NCBI GenBank assembly: GCA_002205125.1
Contig: NIOE01000008.1
Span: 186,001-250,000, forward strand
Length of the DNA stretch: 64,000 nucleotides
Source: Roseateles noduli
Lineage (GTDB): Bacteria > Pseudomonadota > Gammaproteobacteria > Burkholderiales > Burkholderiaceae_C
Direction: 5' to 3'
The position numbers were made by a program, and so were the translations under genes. The notes under the pieces were generated by a model. The model had not been told where the DNA came from. It searched no databases and saw nothing but the letters and a program-made list of their open reading frames with translations. Positions within the stretch are counted from its first letter, which is position 1; the number at the start of each line of letters is the position of its first letter. This document shows, piece by piece, positions 16,644 through 27,229 of the stretch.

Positions 16644-17210
16644 ATGCACGCCACCACCGCCACCACCGCCACCACCCGCCGCGCCACCCGCAACACGGCC
16701 CGCACCGTTCGCACGAACCTCCTCCGCGCCGCCGCCGGCCTCGCCGCGGGCGCGGTCTTCGCCGTCCTGACGGTCGGCACCGCGCAGGCCGCGCCCGACG
16801 ACCTGCAGCGCGTCGAGATCTCCGGCCGGCGCCCCGGCGAGATCCCGCGCACCGACGTGCGCGCCACCTGCCCGGGCGTGGACAAGGCGCTCGGCGACCG
16901 GCTGGGCAAGGTCCAGTCCATCGAAGGCAGGGAGGGCCTGTCCACGGTCAGCTTCCGCCTGAACGGCAACGTCGTCAGCGACGTGCAGGACCGCGGCCCC
17001 CTGGCCTATCGCACCGCACTGCGTCGCGCCGTGCGCTCGCTGCAATGCCAGGGCGCCGCGCGCGACACGCTCTACGTGATGCAGGTGTCCTTCCGCAACG
17101 AGGACGCCCGTGACGACATGAGCGGCCGGGTCGCGCTGCTCGAGATGGCCCCGCCCGCCGCGGGATCGTCCGCCGGCGCGGCGAGCGCGGCGATGGTCGA
17201 CGGACGTTGA
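16644..17210 (+). CDS. Exported hypothetical protein with Thr-rich N-terminus
   Basis: 188 residues from the ATG at 16644, 6 bases after AGGAG; the ATG at 16639 is too close to it and in another frame. The start MHATTATTATT is encoded by a CACCACCGC-type triplet run. A signal peptide follows ([26 protein letters not shown]). The mature part holds DDLQRVEISGRRPGEIPRTDV, a Cys pair (Cys in ATCPG and SLQCQG), and a beta-rich domain ending in a Gly/Ala tail. I recognise no named family. It is probably monocistronic. Confidence 0.72.
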   Translation: MHATTATTATTRRATRNTARTVRTNLLRAAAGLAAGAVFAVLTVGTAQAAPDDLQRVEISGRRPGEIPRTDVRATCPGVDKALGDRLGKVQSIEGREGLSTVSFRLNGNVVSDVQDRGPLAYRTALRRAVRSLQCQGAARDTLYVMQVSFRNEDARDDMSGRVALLEMAPPAAGSSAGAASAAMVDGR

Positions 17211-17298
17211 TCGACGGGCGCTGATCGGGTTGTTCCGGGAGGGGGCGCCTCGGGCGGCTGGCTAGGATGCCCGGCACGACAACCCGGAGACCCCTGCC

Positions 17299-18300
17299 AT
17301 GCCCGTCCGCCCGACCGATGCCACGCGACGTTCCCTGCTGATCACGGGCGCCCTCGGCGCCACCGCCGGCGCGCTGGTCTGGCCCGCGGCCGCGCAGGCC
17401 GACACCTGGCCGTCCAAGCCGATCCGCTGGGTCGTGGCCTACCCCGCCGGCGGCGGCTCCGACTTCCTTGCGCGACAGCTGGCGCCGGTGCTCGGCAAGG
17501 CGCTCGGACAGACGTTGATCATCGACAACAAGCCCGGCGCCGCCGGCATCATCGGCACCGACAACGCCGCCAAGTCGCCGCCCGACGGCTACACCCTCCT
17601 CACCGGCGACAACGGCGCGATGGTGTTCAACAGCGCGCTGTACAAGAAGCTGCCGTACGCGCCGGCGGACTTCGCGCCGGTCGGCCTCATGGCGCGCTTC
17701 CCGCTGCTGCTGGTGGTCAATCCCAACGCCGGCTTCAGTTCGGCGAAGCAGTGGCTGGATGCCATCAAGGCCAGGCCGGGGAAGTACAGCTACGCCTCGC
17801 CCGGCGTCGGCAGCCCGCACCACCTGGCGATGGAGCTGCTGAAGGACCGCACCAACAGCTACATCGTCCACGTGCCCTATCGCGGCACGGCGTTCTCGAC
17901 GCAGGACCTGATCGCCGGCGTCGTGCCCATGGGCATCCTCGACACCGCGGCCGCCCTGCCCCACCTGCGCGCGGGCAAGCTGAAGGCGCTGGCGGTGCTC
18001 GCGCCCAAACGCATCGCCGCGCTGCCCGACGTGCCCAGCTTCGACGAGACCGGCGTGACCGGGGTCGAGGTCAGCGCCTGGCAGGGTCTGTTCGTCCCGA
18101 AGGGCACGCCCGATGCGATCGTAGCGCGCGTGGGCAGCGAGTTGGGGAAGGCGCTCACGCAGCCGGACCTGAAAGCGAAGCTGGAGGACTTCGGCCTCGA
18201 AGTCGCACCGGGCGACGCCGCCTCGCTGACGCGTTTCATCCAGGCCGAGACGCAGAAGTGGCATGCCCTCATCCGCAGCCGCGGCATCTCGGCCGAATAA
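17299..18300 (+). CDS. Bug-family (TTT) periplasmic solute receptor
   Basis: 333 residues. The N-terminus carries a twin-arginine-like pair (TRRSLLITGALGATAGA). The mature part begins with the Bug signature WPSKPIRWVVAYPAGGGSD, then GQTLIIDNKPGAAGIIGTD and SPPDGYTLL, which line the carboxylate-binding cleft. Bug receptors bind carboxylates and related small molecules for tripartite tricarboxylate transporters. No TctA/TctB membrane genes lie nearby, so it is one of the many orphan Bug proteins of Burkholderiales. The ligand cannot be read from sequence. Confidence 0.93.
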   Translation: MPVRPTDATRRSLLITGALGATAGALVWPAAAQADTWPSKPIRWVVAYPAGGGSDFLARQLAPVLGKALGQTLIIDNKPGAAGIIGTDNAAKSPPDGYTLLTGDNGAMVFNSALYKKLPYAPADFAPVGLMARFPLLLVVNPNAGFSSAKQWLDAIKARPGKYSYASPGVGSPHHLAMELLKDRTNSYIVHVPYRGTAFSTQDLIAGVVPMGILDTAAALPHLRAGKLKALAVLAPKRIAALPDVPSFDETGVTGVEVSAWQGLFVPKGTPDAIVARVGSELGKALTQPDLKAKLEDFGLEVAPGDAASLTRFIQAETQKWHALIRSRGISAE

Positions 18301-18598
18301 GCCTGTCGCAGAAGCCAACGCGCCATATTCCCGTGGATATATCGTAATTCCCGACCGCCCGGTCGGTCGCCCGGCCGATGCCTGATAGCGCTGTCCTCCT
18401 CTGGAGGGACGTGCCGGCGATTACTTCCGTTGTGCGTGAAATAGCCCCGGGTTATCCCTGAAAGGGCGATAGGCAAAACTGCCAGAAACGCTGTCATACG
18501 CAATACAGTTTGACTAGGCGCAAAGACAAAATGACAAAAACGCGCTAGGAGATTTTCCCAATCACTCCCGCTCCGCCTCATCGCGGAGCCGTCCGGTC
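18301..18598. other. Intergenic region upstream of the chemoreceptor
   Basis: 298 bases. Near-palindrome GACCGCCCGGTCGGTC (18353-18368) resembles TetR-type operators, but no regulator gene is adjacent. The last 120 bases are A/T-rich (18470-18550) and likely hold the chemoreceptor promoter. A convincing sigma-28 or sigma-70 pair was not found. Confidence 0.3.
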
Positions 18599-20533
18599 AT
18601 GAATAACAGCAACGCCGTGCGCGCGACGGTCGCCCGTCGCGTCTCCATCTGGTCCAGCGCCGCCATCGCGGTGCTCCTGATCGTCATCTGCGGCGCCCTG
18701 TCGTGGGTGCTCACGAATCAGGCGCAACAGCGCACGCTGGATTACATGTCGGCGGAAGCTTCGTCGGTGGCGCGTGTCGCCGACGCCCTGGACCGCACGG
18801 CGCGGGACTCGGCCAACCGGCTCTACGACGTGCTGGCCGGCGATTTCGAAGGCGGCACCTTCACGCTGGACGGCGACGGCGAACTGGCCTTCAACGGTCA
18901 GAAGCTCAACGGCAACTTCGACGCGGTCGACCGCTTCTCGCGCCGTACCGGCGGCGTGGCGACGATCTTCGCGCGCAAGGGCTCGGACGACTTCATCCGG
19001 GTCACGACCTCGGTGAAGAAGGAAGACGGCTCGCGCGCCGTCGGCACGACGCTGGACCGCGCCGGCGCGGCGTTCGGCAAGCTGTCCTCGGGCGACACCT
19101 ATGTGGGCCCGGCGACGCTGTTCAAGGTGCCCTACATGACCCGCTACTCGCCGATCAAGGACGCGGGCGGCAAGGTCGTCGGCATCCTGTTCATCGGCTT
19201 CGACATGCGCGGCCTGCAGCAGGAGCTGGTGAAGATGGCCGACGCGGTCAAGCTCTACGACACCGGCGGCCTGTACCTGCTCGATCCGGGCAAGACGCCG
19301 GCCGACGCGCTGCTGCGCGCCCATCCGCGCTCGCAGGGCAAGAAGCTGTCCGAGGTGATGCCTGCCGACCAGGCCGAGCAGTACGTCAAGACGCTGACCG
19401 AAGATCCGGACGGCGTGCTGGAGAAGGTCCAGGCCGTCTACGGCGACAGCTACAAGGACGCGTTCGCGGTGGCGCGCAAGTCGCAGGCCACCGGCTGGTG
19501 GGTGGTCGCCGAAGCGTCGCGCGCGCAGGCGCTGGCGGCGCACAACACCACGCTGTGGGTGCTCTGGGGCCTGATCCTCGCCACCGTCGTGCTGCTGGGC
19601 CTGGGCGTGACCTGGATCCTCGGCCGCTGGGTCGGCCGCCCGCTGGCGGACCTGAACGAAGCGGTCAGCGCCGTCGCCGCGGGCGATCTGACCCGCCCGG
19701 TGATCGTGCGCCAGCAGGACGACCTGGGCGCCCTGGCGGCCGGTGTCGAACGCATGCGTCTGCAGCTGTCGCGCACCATCAATGAGGTGCGCCAGGCCAG
19801 CGATTCCATCGGCACCGCCTCGGCGGAAGTCGCCGCGGGCAGCCGCGACCTGTCGGCACGCACCGAGCAATCGGCCAGCCATCTGCAGGAGACCGCCTCC
19901 GCGCTGGAGGAGCTCGCCAGCTCGATGAGCCAGACCGCCGCGTCGGCCGCGCAGGCCCATCAGCTGGTCGGCGAATCGGATCGCGCGGCCCAGCGCGGCG
20001 GCAACGTCGTCGCCCAGGTCGTGACCACGATGGACGAGATCTCCGCCGCCAGCCGCCAGATCGGCGACATCATCGGCACGATCGACTCGATCGCGTTCCA
20101 GACCAACATCCTGGCGCTGAATGCCGCGGTGGAAGCCGCCCGCGCCGGCGAGCAGGGCCGCGGCTTCGCGGTCGTCGCTTCCGAGGTCCGCCACCTGGCC
20201 CAGCGCAGCGCGGAAGCCGCCAAGCAGATCAAGGGGCTGATCACCGCCAGCGGTGAACGCGTGGAGTCCGGCGCCAAGCTCGTCGGCGACACCGGCGAAG
20301 CGATGCGCGACATCGTCACCAGCGTGAAGCGCGTGACCGACATCATCGGAGAGATCTCCACCGCGTCGCGCGAGCAGTCCCAAGGCGTGACGCGCATCAA
20401 CGGCGCCGTCGCCCAGCTGGATCAAGGCACGCAGCAGAACGCCGCGCTGGTCGAGGAAAGCACCGCCGCCGCGGAAAGCCTGCGGGAGCAGGCGCATCGG
20501 CTGGTGGAGCAGGTCGGACAGTTCCGGGTCTGA
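18599..20533 (+). CDS. Methyl-accepting chemotaxis protein with periplasmic Cache domain
   Basis: 644 residues. TM1 is at about 18-38; the periplasmic sensor (about 45-310) is Cache-like, with [36 protein letters not shown]2 is at about 317-340, followed by HAMP (about 340-395) and the coiled-coil signalling domain with the hairpin [20 protein letters not shown] (about 511-530). It would report a small ligand to CheA/CheW. There is no C-terminal CheR-tethering pentapeptide. No che genes are near, so it is an isolated receptor. Two hairpins follow the stop. Confidence 0.94.
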   Translation: MNNSNAVRATVARRVSIWSSAAIAVLLIVICGALSWVLTNQAQQRTLDYMSAEASSVARVADALDRTARDSANRLYDVLAGDFEGGTFTLDGDGELAFNGQKLNGNFDAVDRFSRRTGGVATIFARKGSDDFIRVTTSVKKEDGSRAVGTTLDRAGAAFGKLSSGDTYVGPATLFKVPYMTRYSPIKDAGGKVVGILFIGFDMRGLQQELVKMADAVKLYDTGGLYLLDPGKTPADALLRAHPRSQGKKLSEVMPADQAEQYVKTLTEDPDGVLEKVQAVYGDSYKDAFAVARKSQATGWWVVAEASRAQALAAHNTTLWVLWGLILATVVLLGLGVTWILGRWVGRPLADLNEAVSAVAAGDLTRPVIVRQQDDLGALAAGVERMRLQLSRTINEVRQASDSIGTASAEVAAGSRDLSARTEQSASHLQETASALEELASSMSQTAASAAQAHQLVGESDRAAQRGGNVVAQVVTTMDEISAASRQIGDIIGTIDSIAFQTNILALNAAVEAARAGEQGRGFAVVASEVRHLAQRSAEAAKQIKGLITASGERVESGAKLVGDTGEAMRDIVTSVKRVTDIIGEISTASREQSQGVTRINGAVAQLDQGTQQNAALVEESTAAAESLREQAHRLVEQVGQFRV

Positions 20534-20548
20534 CGCCACGGACCCGAT

Positions 20549-20598
20549 GGGCGCGAAGATCGCGCCCAAAAGCGAAGCCCGCCGGAAGGCGGGCTTTT
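20549..20598 (+). terminator. Double-hairpin terminator after the chemoreceptor
   Basis: The first hairpin is GGGCGCGA / TCGCGCCC (20549-20567). The second, AAGCCCGCC / GGCGGGCTT around GGAA (20576-20596), runs into a T-tract and is a classic intrinsic terminator. The oxidoreductase gene ends just beyond on the other strand. Confidence 0.85.
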
Positions 20599-20626
20599 TC
20601 GTTGGCGCTTCAGCCGAGCCGGGTGG

Positions 20627-23600
20627 TCAGACCAGCACGCGCTCGATGCCGCCGTTGTTGGCCTTGGCGACGTACTCGGGCATCCAGTTCTCCCCGAGGA
20701 TCTTGCGGGCCATCTCGACGACGATGTAGTCGGCCTCGAGCAGGCCGTTCTGCATGTCGTCACCGTAGCGGCTGAGGCCCTGCAGGCAGGACGGGCAGCT
20801 GGTGAGGATCTTGAGGTTCTCCTCGGCGCCCACCTTGCCCGCCGCGCGCAGCTGCGTCTCCGCCTTGCGCAGTTCCTCTTCCTTGCGGAAGCGCACCTGC
20901 GTCGACACATCCGGCCGCGTGACGCCCAGCGTGCCGCTTTCGCCGCAGCAGCGTTCGCTCTTCATCACCTCGGGGCCGACCAGCGCCTTCACCGTCTTCA
21001 TCGGCTCCTGCAGCTTCATCGGCGAGTGGCAGGGGTCGTGATAGAGGTAGGCCTGCTTGGTGTCGAGCTGGATGCCCTTCTCCAGCAGGTACTCGTGGAT
21101 GTCGATGATGCGGCAGCCGGGGAAGATGTCCTCGAACTTGTAGCCCTGGAGCTGGTCGTAGCAGGTGCCGCAGCTGACCACCACCGTCTTGATGTCGAGG
21201 TAGTTCAGCGTGTTGGCCACGCGGTGGAACAGCACCCGGTTGTCGGTGATGATCTTCTCGGCCTTGTCGAACTGGCCCGAGCCGCGCTGCGGATAGCCGC
21301 AGCACAGATACCCCGGCGGCAGCACCGTCTGCACGCCCGCATGCCAGAGCATGGCCTGCGTCGCCAGGCCGACCTGGCTGAACAGGCGCTCCGAGCCGCA
21401 GCCCGGGAAGTAGAAGACCGCCTCCGCTTCCGCCGAGGTCTTCTGCGGGTTGCGGATGATGGGGACGTAGTCCTTGTCCTCGATGTCGAGCAGCGCGCGC
21501 GCCGTCTTCTTCGGCAGGCCGCCCGGCAGCTTCTTGTTGATGAAGTGGATGACCTGTTCCTTGATCGGCGCGGTCCCCACCGTCGCCCGCGGCGCGGCGG
21601 TCTGCTTGCGCGCGACGCGCTTGAGCAGGCTGTTGGCGATGCGCTGGGCCTTGAAGCCGACGCCGACCATCGCCGCCCGGGCGACCTTGATCGTCTCCGG
21701 ATTGGTCGCGTTGAGCATCAGCATCGCCGCGGCGTTGCCGGGACGGAAGCTCTTCTTGCCCATCTTGCGCAACAGGTTGCGCATGTTCATCGTGACGTCG
21801 CCGAAGTCGATCTTCACCGGGCACGGGTTCACGCACTTGTGGCAGACCGTGCAGTGGTCGGCGACGTCCTCGAACTCCTCCCAGTGCTTGATCGACACGC
21901 CGCGGCGCGTCTGCTCCTCATACAGGAAGGCCTCGACCAGCAGCGAGGTCGCGAGGATCTTGTTGCGCGGGCTGTAGAGCAGGTTGGCGCGCGGCACGTG
22001 TGTCGCGCAGACCGGCTTGCACTTGCCGCAGCGCAGGCAGTCCTTGATGGACTCGCTGATCGCGCCGATGTCGCTCTGCTGCATGATCAGCGACTCGTGC
22101 CCCATCAGCCCGAAGCTGGGCGTGTAGGCGTTGGTCAGGTCCGCGAAGGTCGTCTGGCCGCCCTGGCCGCCAGTGCCCGGGCGCAGCAGCTTGCCCTTGT
22201 TGAAGCGGCCTTCCGGGTCGATGCGCGCCTTGTAGCCGGCGAAGCCCGCCAGCTCGTCGTCGTTGAGGAACTCGAGCTTGGTGATGCCGATGCCGTGCTC
22301 GCCCGAGATCACGCCGTCCAGCGAGCGCGCCAGCGTCATGATGCGAGCGACCGCCTCGTGCGCGGTCTGCAGCATCTCGTAGTTGTCCGAGTTCACCGGG
22401 ATGTTGGTGTGCACGTTGCCGTCGCCGGCATGCATGTGCAGCGCCACCCAGACGCGGCCGCGCAGCACTTCCTTGTGGATGCGCCTGCACTCCGCCAGGA
22501 TGGGCGCGAACGCCCCGCCCGCGAAGACGTCCTGCAACGGCTTCAGGATCTGGCGCTTCCAGCTCGCGCGCAGGGTGTAGTCCTGCAGCTGCTCGAAGTA
22601 GCTGCGATCGTCCTCACGCGCGAGATCGAGTTCCTGCATCCACGTGCGCCACTGCAGGCCGGTCTCGTCCAGCAGCGCGAGCGCCTGCGCCACGCGGTCT
22701 TCGAGCAGCTCAGCGCTCGGGATCTCGCCGGCGTCGTCGCCCTTGCCCAGCGGCAGGTTGCCGTTGGCGAAGAAGGTGCGCAGCGCGTCGATCAGCGCGA
22801 GCTTGTTGCGCAGCGACAGCTCGATGTTGATGCGTTCGATGCCCAGCGTGTACTCGCCCATGCGGGGCAGCGGGATCACGACGTCCTCGTTCACCTTGAA
22901 CGCGTTCGTGTGCTTGGAGATCGCCGCCGTGCGCTTGCGATCCAGCCAGAACTTCTTGCGCGCGTCGGCGCTGACCGCGACGAAGCCTTCGCCCGAACGG
23001 CCGTTGGCCAGGCGCACCACCTCACTGGTGGCGCGCGCGACTTCATCGGCGTCGTCGCCCACGATGTCGCCGATCAGCACCATCTTCGGCAGCCCGCCGC
23101 GCTTGCTCTTGGTCGCGTAGCCGACGGCCTTCAGGTAGCGATCGTCCAGATGCTCCAGGCCCGCCAGGATCGCCCCGTTCGGCTTCTTCATCTCGCCGAA
23201 CATGAAGTCCTTGATGTCGACGATGGACGGCACGCATTCCTTGGGATTGCCGAAGAACTCCAGGCAGACCGTGCGCACGTGCGCCGGCATGCGGTGCACG
23301 ATCCAGCGCGCGCTGGTGATCAGGCCGTCGCAGCCTTCCTTCTGGATGCCCGGCAGGCCCGCGAGGAACTTGTCCGTCACGTCCTTGCCCAGGCCTTCCT
23401 TGCGGAAGGTGCGGCCCGGGATGTCCAGGCGCTCGGTGCGCTCCAGCGTCTTGCCGGTCGCGTCGTAGTAGTGGAGGTCGAAGCTCGCGACCTCCACGTC
23501 ATGGATCTTGCCGAGGTTGTGGTTGACGCGGACGACTTCCAGCCACTTCGCGTCCGGCGTCACCATGCGCCACGAGGCGAGGTTGTCCAGCGCCGTGCCC

Positions 23601-24550
23601 CATAGCACGGCCTTCTTGCCGCCGGCGTTCATCGCGACGTTGCCGCCTATGCACGAGGCCTCGGCCGAGGTCGGATCGACCGCGAACACGAAGCCGTGCA
23701 GCTCTGCCAGGTCCGACACACGCTGCGTGACGACGCCGGCTTCGGTCCAGATGGTCGGGACGTCCCGGTCCAGGCCCGGCAGGCGCTGCATCTCGACGCC
23801 GCGCATGGCTTCGAGCTTCTCGGTGTTGATCACCGCGCTGTTCCACACCAGCGGCACCGCGCCGCCGGTATAGCCGGTGCCGCCGCCGCGCGGGATCACC
23901 GTCAGGCCCAGCTCGAAGCAGCCGGCCACCAGCGCGGCCATCTCGGCCTCGGTGTCGGGCGTCAGCACGACGAAGGGGTACTCGACGCGCCAATCGGTCG
24001 CGTCGGTCACGTGCGACACCCGCGACAGGCCGTCGAACTTGACGTTGTCCTTGGCGGTGATCTTCGCGAAGACCTTGACCGCGCGCTTGCGCAGCTCGGC
24101 CACCTGTTCGAACTGGTGCGAGAACGCGCCCACCGCCGCTTCCGCCGCGGTCAGCAGCTCGCCGACCCAGGCGTCGCGCTTGGCGTCGTCTTCCGGATGA
24201 CGGCGACGCTGCACTTCGCCCAGACGATGGCGCAGGGCGCCGATCAGCGCCTCGCGGCGCTTGGGGTTGTCCAGCAGGTCGTCCTGCAGGTAGGGGTTGC
24301 GCTGCACCACCCAGATGTCGCCGAGCACCTCGTACAGCATGCGCGCGGAGCGGCCGGTCTGGCGTTCGGTGCGCAGTTGATCCAGCAGTTCCCACGACCG
24401 GGCGCCGAGCAGGCGAAGGACGATTTCGCGATCGGAGAAGGACGTGTAGTTGTACGGAATCTCGCGCAGCCGGGCGGCGGGCGCGTGCGGCTGGCTCAGG
24501 TCGCCGGCCATCGCGGGGTCGGCGGGCATCAGCAGATGCGGTGCATTCAT
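20627..24550 (-). CDS. Fused FAD-linked dehydrogenase / Fe-S / CCG-domain oxidoreductase (DUF3683 type)
   Basis: 1307 residues from the ATG at 24550. N-terminal DUF3683-like segment (about 20-180); GlcD/D-lactate-dehydrogenase FAD domain ([14 protein letters not shown] near 221; catalytic-cap region ending [22 protein letters not shown]). Two ferredoxin motifs ([11 protein letters not shown] near 833; [12 protein letters not shown] near 898) bind two 4Fe-4S clusters. Two CCG domains of GlpC/HdrB type follow (PGCGSE, CGTC, DPCH, CCGESG, SCPSC between about 1043 and 1255). It probably oxidises a D-2-hydroxy acid and passes electrons to quinone; the substrate is not known. It is divergent from ugpBAECQ. 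Confidence 0.9.
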   Translation of the reverse strand: MNAPHLLMPADPAMAGDLSQPHAPAARLREIPYNYTSFSDREIVLRLLGARSWELLDQLRTERQTGRSARMLYEVLGDIWVVQRNPYLQDDLLDNPKRREALIGALRHRLGEVQRRRHPEDDAKRDAWVGELLTAAEAAVGAFSHQFEQVAELRKRAVKVFAKITAKDNVKFDGLSRVSHVTDATDWRVEYPFVVLTPDTEAEMAALVAGCFELGLTVIPRGGGTGYTGGAVPLVWNSAVINTEKLEAMRGVEMQRLPGLDRDVPTIWTEAGVVTQRVSDLAELHGFVFAVDPTSAEASCIGGNVAMNAGGKKAVLWGTALDNLASWRMVTPDAKWLEVVRVNHNLGKIHDVEVASFDLHYYDATGKTLERTERLDIPGRTFRKEGLGKDVTDKFLAGLPGIQKEGCDGLITSARWIVHRMPAHVRTVCLEFFGNPKECVPSIVDIKDFMFGEMKKPNGAILAGLEHLDDRYLKAVGYATKSKRGGLPKMVLIGDIVGDDADEVARATSEVVRLANGRSGEGFVAVSADARKKFWLDRKRTAAISKHTNAFKVNEDVVIPLPRMGEYTLGIERINIELSLRNKLALIDALRTFFANGNLPLGKGDDAGEIPSAELLEDRVAQALALLDETGLQWRTWMQELDLAREDDRSYFEQLQDYTLRASWKRQILKPLQDVFAGGAFAPILAECRRIHKEVLRGRVWVALHMHAGDGNVHTNIPVNSDNYEMLQTAHEAVARIMTLARSLDGVISGEHGIGITKLEFLNDDELAGFAGYKARIDPEGRFNKGKLLRPGTGGQGGQTTFADLTNAYTPSFGLMGHESLIMQQSDIGAISESIKDCLRCGKCKPVCATHVPRANLLYSPRNKILATSLLVEAFLYEEQTRRGVSIKHWEEFEDVADHCTVCHKCVNPCPVKIDFGDVTMNMRNLLRKMGKKSFRPGNAAAMLMLNATNPETIKVARAAMVGVGFKAQRIANSLLKRVARKQTAAPRATVGTAPIKEQVIHFINKKLPGGLPKKTARALLDIEDKDYVPIIRNPQKTSAEAEAVFYFPGCGSERLFSQVGLATQAMLWHAGVQTVLPPGYLCCGYPQRGSGQFDKAEKIITDNRVLFHRVANTLNYLDIKTVVVSCGTCYDQLQGYKFEDIFPGCRIIDIHEYLLEKGIQLDTKQAYLYHDPCHSPMKLQEPMKTVKALVGPEVMKSERCCGESGTLGVTRPDVSTQVRFRKEEELRKAETQLRAAGKVGAEENLKILTSCPSCLQGLSRYGDDMQNGLLEADYIVVEMARKILGENWMPEYVAKANNGGIERVLV

Positions 24551-24919
24551 GGCGGCCAGGTGCTCGCGCACCGGGGTTGCGGCAGGCCGGCGTCCAGGGG
24601 AGCGGACACCGATGCCAGGCTGGAAAGACAAGCGGAGAGAGCTGCGGCCGTGGACCGGACAGCGCCCCGGACTTGTGGTCCCCGCGCCCGCTGGACACAG
24701 GCGTGGAAGTGGCGTTCGCGAATGGCCGCGATCGGCGGCCGGCCCGGTCTGGGCAATGGTCGGAATCCTAACCCACCACCAGAGGGCAATCCCGGGCGAG
24801 GGACTCTAAGTTCGCCAGTGTCACAATCGCCGAATAAGCTCGCCGGCCCTCGGCGGACCGTCCATCCGACGATGTCCGCCGCGGACCGCAGAACCACCCT
24901 CCCCGAGCATCGGAGACCC
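24551..24919. other. Divergent intergenic region, oxidoreductase / ugp operon
   Basis: 369 bases hold both promoters. I looked for a Pho box (two CTGTCAT-like half-sites 11 bases apart), expected for ugp; only one TGTCA half-site (about 24819) is present. The ribosome site for ugpB is CGGAGA at 24911. No gene was found. Confidence 0.35.
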
Positions 24920-26245
24920 ATGAAGCACCTCCCGACATCCCTGCTGGCCACCTCGGCCGTCGCGCTCGCCGCGCTGATCGCTCCCGCCGCCGCGTCGGCA
25001 CAGACCGAGATCCAATGGTGGCACTCGATGGGCGGCGCCCTCGGCGACTGGGTCAACGACCTGGCCAAGGACTTCAACGCCAGCCAGAAGGACTACAAGA
25101 TCGTCCCGACCTACAAGGGCAGCTACGACGAGTCCATGGCCGGCGCCATCGCCGCCTTCCGCGCCGGCAACGCGCCGCACATCCTGCAGGTCTTCGAGGT
25201 CGGCACCGCCACCATGATGGCCAGCAAGGGCGCGATCGTCCCGGTGGGCCAGGTCATGCAGCAGGCCGGCGTCAAGTTCGACAACGCCGCCTACGTGCCC
25301 GCCGTGGCCGGCTACTACACCGCGCCGAACGGCCAGATGCTGAGCTTCCCGTTCAACAGCTCGACCACCGTCTTCCACTACAACAAGGACGCGTTCAAGG
25401 CCGCCGGTCTGGACCCCGAGAAGCCGCCCACCTCCTGGCCGGAAGTCGCCGCCGCCGCGGCCAAGCTGAAGGCCTCCGGCTCCAAGTGCCCGTTCACCAC
25501 CAGCTGGGTCAGCTGGACGCAGCTGGAGAGCTTCTCCGCCTGGCACAACGTCGAGTACGCGACCAGGAACAACGGCTTCGGCGGCCTGGACACGCGGCTG
25601 GCGTTCAACACGCCGCTGCACGTGCGCCACATCGAGAACCTGGCCAACATGGCCAAGCAGGGCCTGTTCGTCTACAAGGGCCGCGGCAACAGCGCCGACT
25701 CGAGCTACTTCTCCGGCGAGTGCGCCATGATGACCGGCTCCTCCGGCCTCTACGCCAACGTCAAGAAGAGCGCCAAGTTCAACTTCGGCATCTCGACGCT
25801 GCCCTACTACCCCGACGTGCCGGGCGCGCCGCAGAACACCGTCATCGGCGGCGCCAGCCTGTGGGTGATGTCGGGCAAGAAGCCCGCGGAATACAAGGGC
25901 GTGGCCGCGTTCTTCCAGTACCTGGCCCAGGCCCAGGTCGCGTCCGAGAGCCACAAGCGCACCGGCTACCTGCCGGTCACCAAGGCGGCCTATGAGCTGA
26001 CCGAGAAGAGCGGCTTCTACAAGCAGAACCCCGGCACCGATGTCGCCGTGCAGCAGATGATCCGCAAGACGACGGACAAGTCGCGCGGCGTGCGCCTGGG
26101 CAACTTCGCGCAGATCCGCACCGTCATCGACGAGGAACTTGAACAGGTCTGGGCCGGCAAGAAGCAGCCCAAGGAAGGCCTGGACGCCGCGGTCAAGCGC
26201 GGCAACGAGCTGCTGGAACGCTTCCAGAAGGCCAACAAGTCCTGA
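24920..26245 (+). CDS. ugpB: UgpB, sn-glycerol-3-phosphate-binding protein
   Basis: 441 residues with a Sec signal (ends AASA). It is a family 1 solute-binding protein. UgpB traits are IQWWHSMGGALGDWVNDLAKDFN at the mature N-terminus, the SFPFNSSTTVFHYNKDAFKAAGL hinge region, and SGECAMMTGSSGLYANVKK. It captures glycerol-3-phosphate and glycerophosphodiesters in the periplasm for the importer encoded by the next three genes. It is the first gene of ugpBAECQ, with a 96-base gap and a hairpin before ugpA. Confidence 0.95.
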   Translation: MKHLPTSLLATSAVALAALIAPAAASAQTEIQWWHSMGGALGDWVNDLAKDFNASQKDYKIVPTYKGSYDESMAGAIAAFRAGNAPHILQVFEVGTATMMASKGAIVPVGQVMQQAGVKFDNAAYVPAVAGYYTAPNGQMLSFPFNSSTTVFHYNKDAFKAAGLDPEKPPTSWPEVAAAAAKLKASGSKCPFTTSWVSWTQLESFSAWHNVEYATRNNGFGGLDTRLAFNTPLHVRHIENLANMAKQGLFVYKGRGNSADSSYFSGECAMMTGSSGLYANVKKSAKFNFGISTLPYYPDVPGAPQNTVIGGASLWVMSGKKPAEYKGVAAFFQYLAQAQVASESHKRTGYLPVTKAAYELTEKSGFYKQNPGTDVAVQQMIRKTTDKSRGVRLGNFAQIRTVIDEELEQVWAGKKQPKEGLDAAVKRGNELLERFQKANKS

Positions 26246-26270
26246 CCCCCGGCTGAGCGGCTGACACACC

Positions 26271-26291
26271 GGAGCGGCCCCGCGCCGCTCC
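26271..26291 (+). other. Intercistronic hairpin between ugpB and ugpA
   Basis: GGAGCGG and CCGCTCC form a 7-bp stem with a 7-base C/G loop. The position, after the binding-protein gene, is typical of stem-loops that stabilise the upstream message so that the binding protein is made in excess over the membrane proteins. Confidence 0.5.
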
Positions 26292-26341
26292 GTGCAAGGC
26301 CCTCCCGCTCCTTTCCCTCCCTCTTTCGGCGCCGCTCCCGG

Positions 26342-27229
26342 ATGTCCCAACAGAAACGCGTGGTGTTCCGATCGCGCTGGCTGCCCTGGCTGCTGCTGGC
26401 GCCGCAGGCGCTGGTGATCGGCGTGTTCTTCTTCTGGCCGGCGGCGCAGGCGCTGCTGCAGAGCCTGCAGCAGCAGGACGCCTTCGGCCTGTCGACCGAG
26501 TGGGTCGGCCTGGACAATTTCCGGACCCTGTTCAACGACGACAGCTACCTCGCCTCGTTCAAGACGACGGCGGTGTTCTCGCTGCTCGTGGCCGTGCTCG
26601 GGCTGGCGGTCTCGCTGCTGCTGGCCACGATGGCCAACCGCGTCGTGCGCGGCGCGCCGGTCTACAAGACGCTGCTGATCTGGCCCTACGCCGTCGCCCC
26701 GGCGATCGCGGGCGTGCTGTGGCTGTTCATGTTCGCGCCGTCCATCGGCGTCGTCGCCTACGGCCTGCAGCGCCTGGGCGTCGACTGGAACCACCTGCTC
26801 AACGCCGACCACGCGATGACGCTGGTCGTCATGGCCGCCGTCTGGAAGCAGGTCTCCTACAACTTCCTGTTCTTCCTGGCCGGGCTGCAGTCCATCCCGA
26901 AATCGCTGCTGGAGGCCGCCGCCATCGACGGCGCCGGCCCGTGGCGCCGGTTCTGGACCATCACCTTCCCGCTGCTGTCGCCGACCTCGTTCTTCCTGCT
27001 GGTGATCAACGTGGTCTACGCGTTCTTCGACACCTTCGGCATCATCGACGCGGCCACCCACGGCGGCCCCGGCAAGGACACGGCGATCCTGGTCTACAAG
27101 GTCTACTACGACGGCTTCAAGGCGCTGGACCTGGGCGGATCGGCCGCGCAGAGCGTGGTGCTGATGGTCATCGTGGTCACGCTGACGGTGCTGCAGTTCC
27201 GCTTCGTCGAAAAGAAAGTGCAGTACTGA
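26342..27229 (+). CDS. ugpA: UgpA, glycerol-3-phosphate ABC transporter permease
   Basis: 295 residues with six predicted membrane helices and the binding-protein-dependent permease signature [22 protein letters not shown] (about 197-218) that docks on UgpC. The N-terminus ends in a cytoplasmic [19 protein letters not shown] start of TM1. It is MalF-like, one half of the channel with UgpE. Its TGA is followed with no gap by the ATG of ugpE. Confidence 0.95.
   Translation: MSQQKRVVFRSRWLPWLLLAPQALVIGVFFFWPAAQALLQSLQQQDAFGLSTEWVGLDNFRTLFNDDSYLASFKTTAVFSLLVAVLGLAVSLLLATMANRVVRGAPVYKTLLIWPYAVAPAIAGVLWLFMFAPSIGVVAYGLQRLGVDWNHLLNADHAMTLVVMAAVWKQVSYNFLFFLAGLQSIPKSLLEAAAIDGAGPWRRFWTITFPLLSPTSFFLLVINVVYAFFDTFGIIDAATHGGPGKDTAILVYKVYYDGFKALDLGGSAAQSVVLMVIVVTLTVLQFRFVEKKVQY

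Noticed and set aside
18353-18368. TetR-type palindrome GACCGCCCGGTCGGTC.
   Set aside because: The symmetry is imperfect and the flanks are GC-rich, with no TetR gene or efflux gene beside it; kept only as a note in the intergenic entry.
24551-24919. A Pho box before ugpB.
   Set aside because: Only one TGTCA half-site was found; the second half at the needed 11-base spacing is absent.
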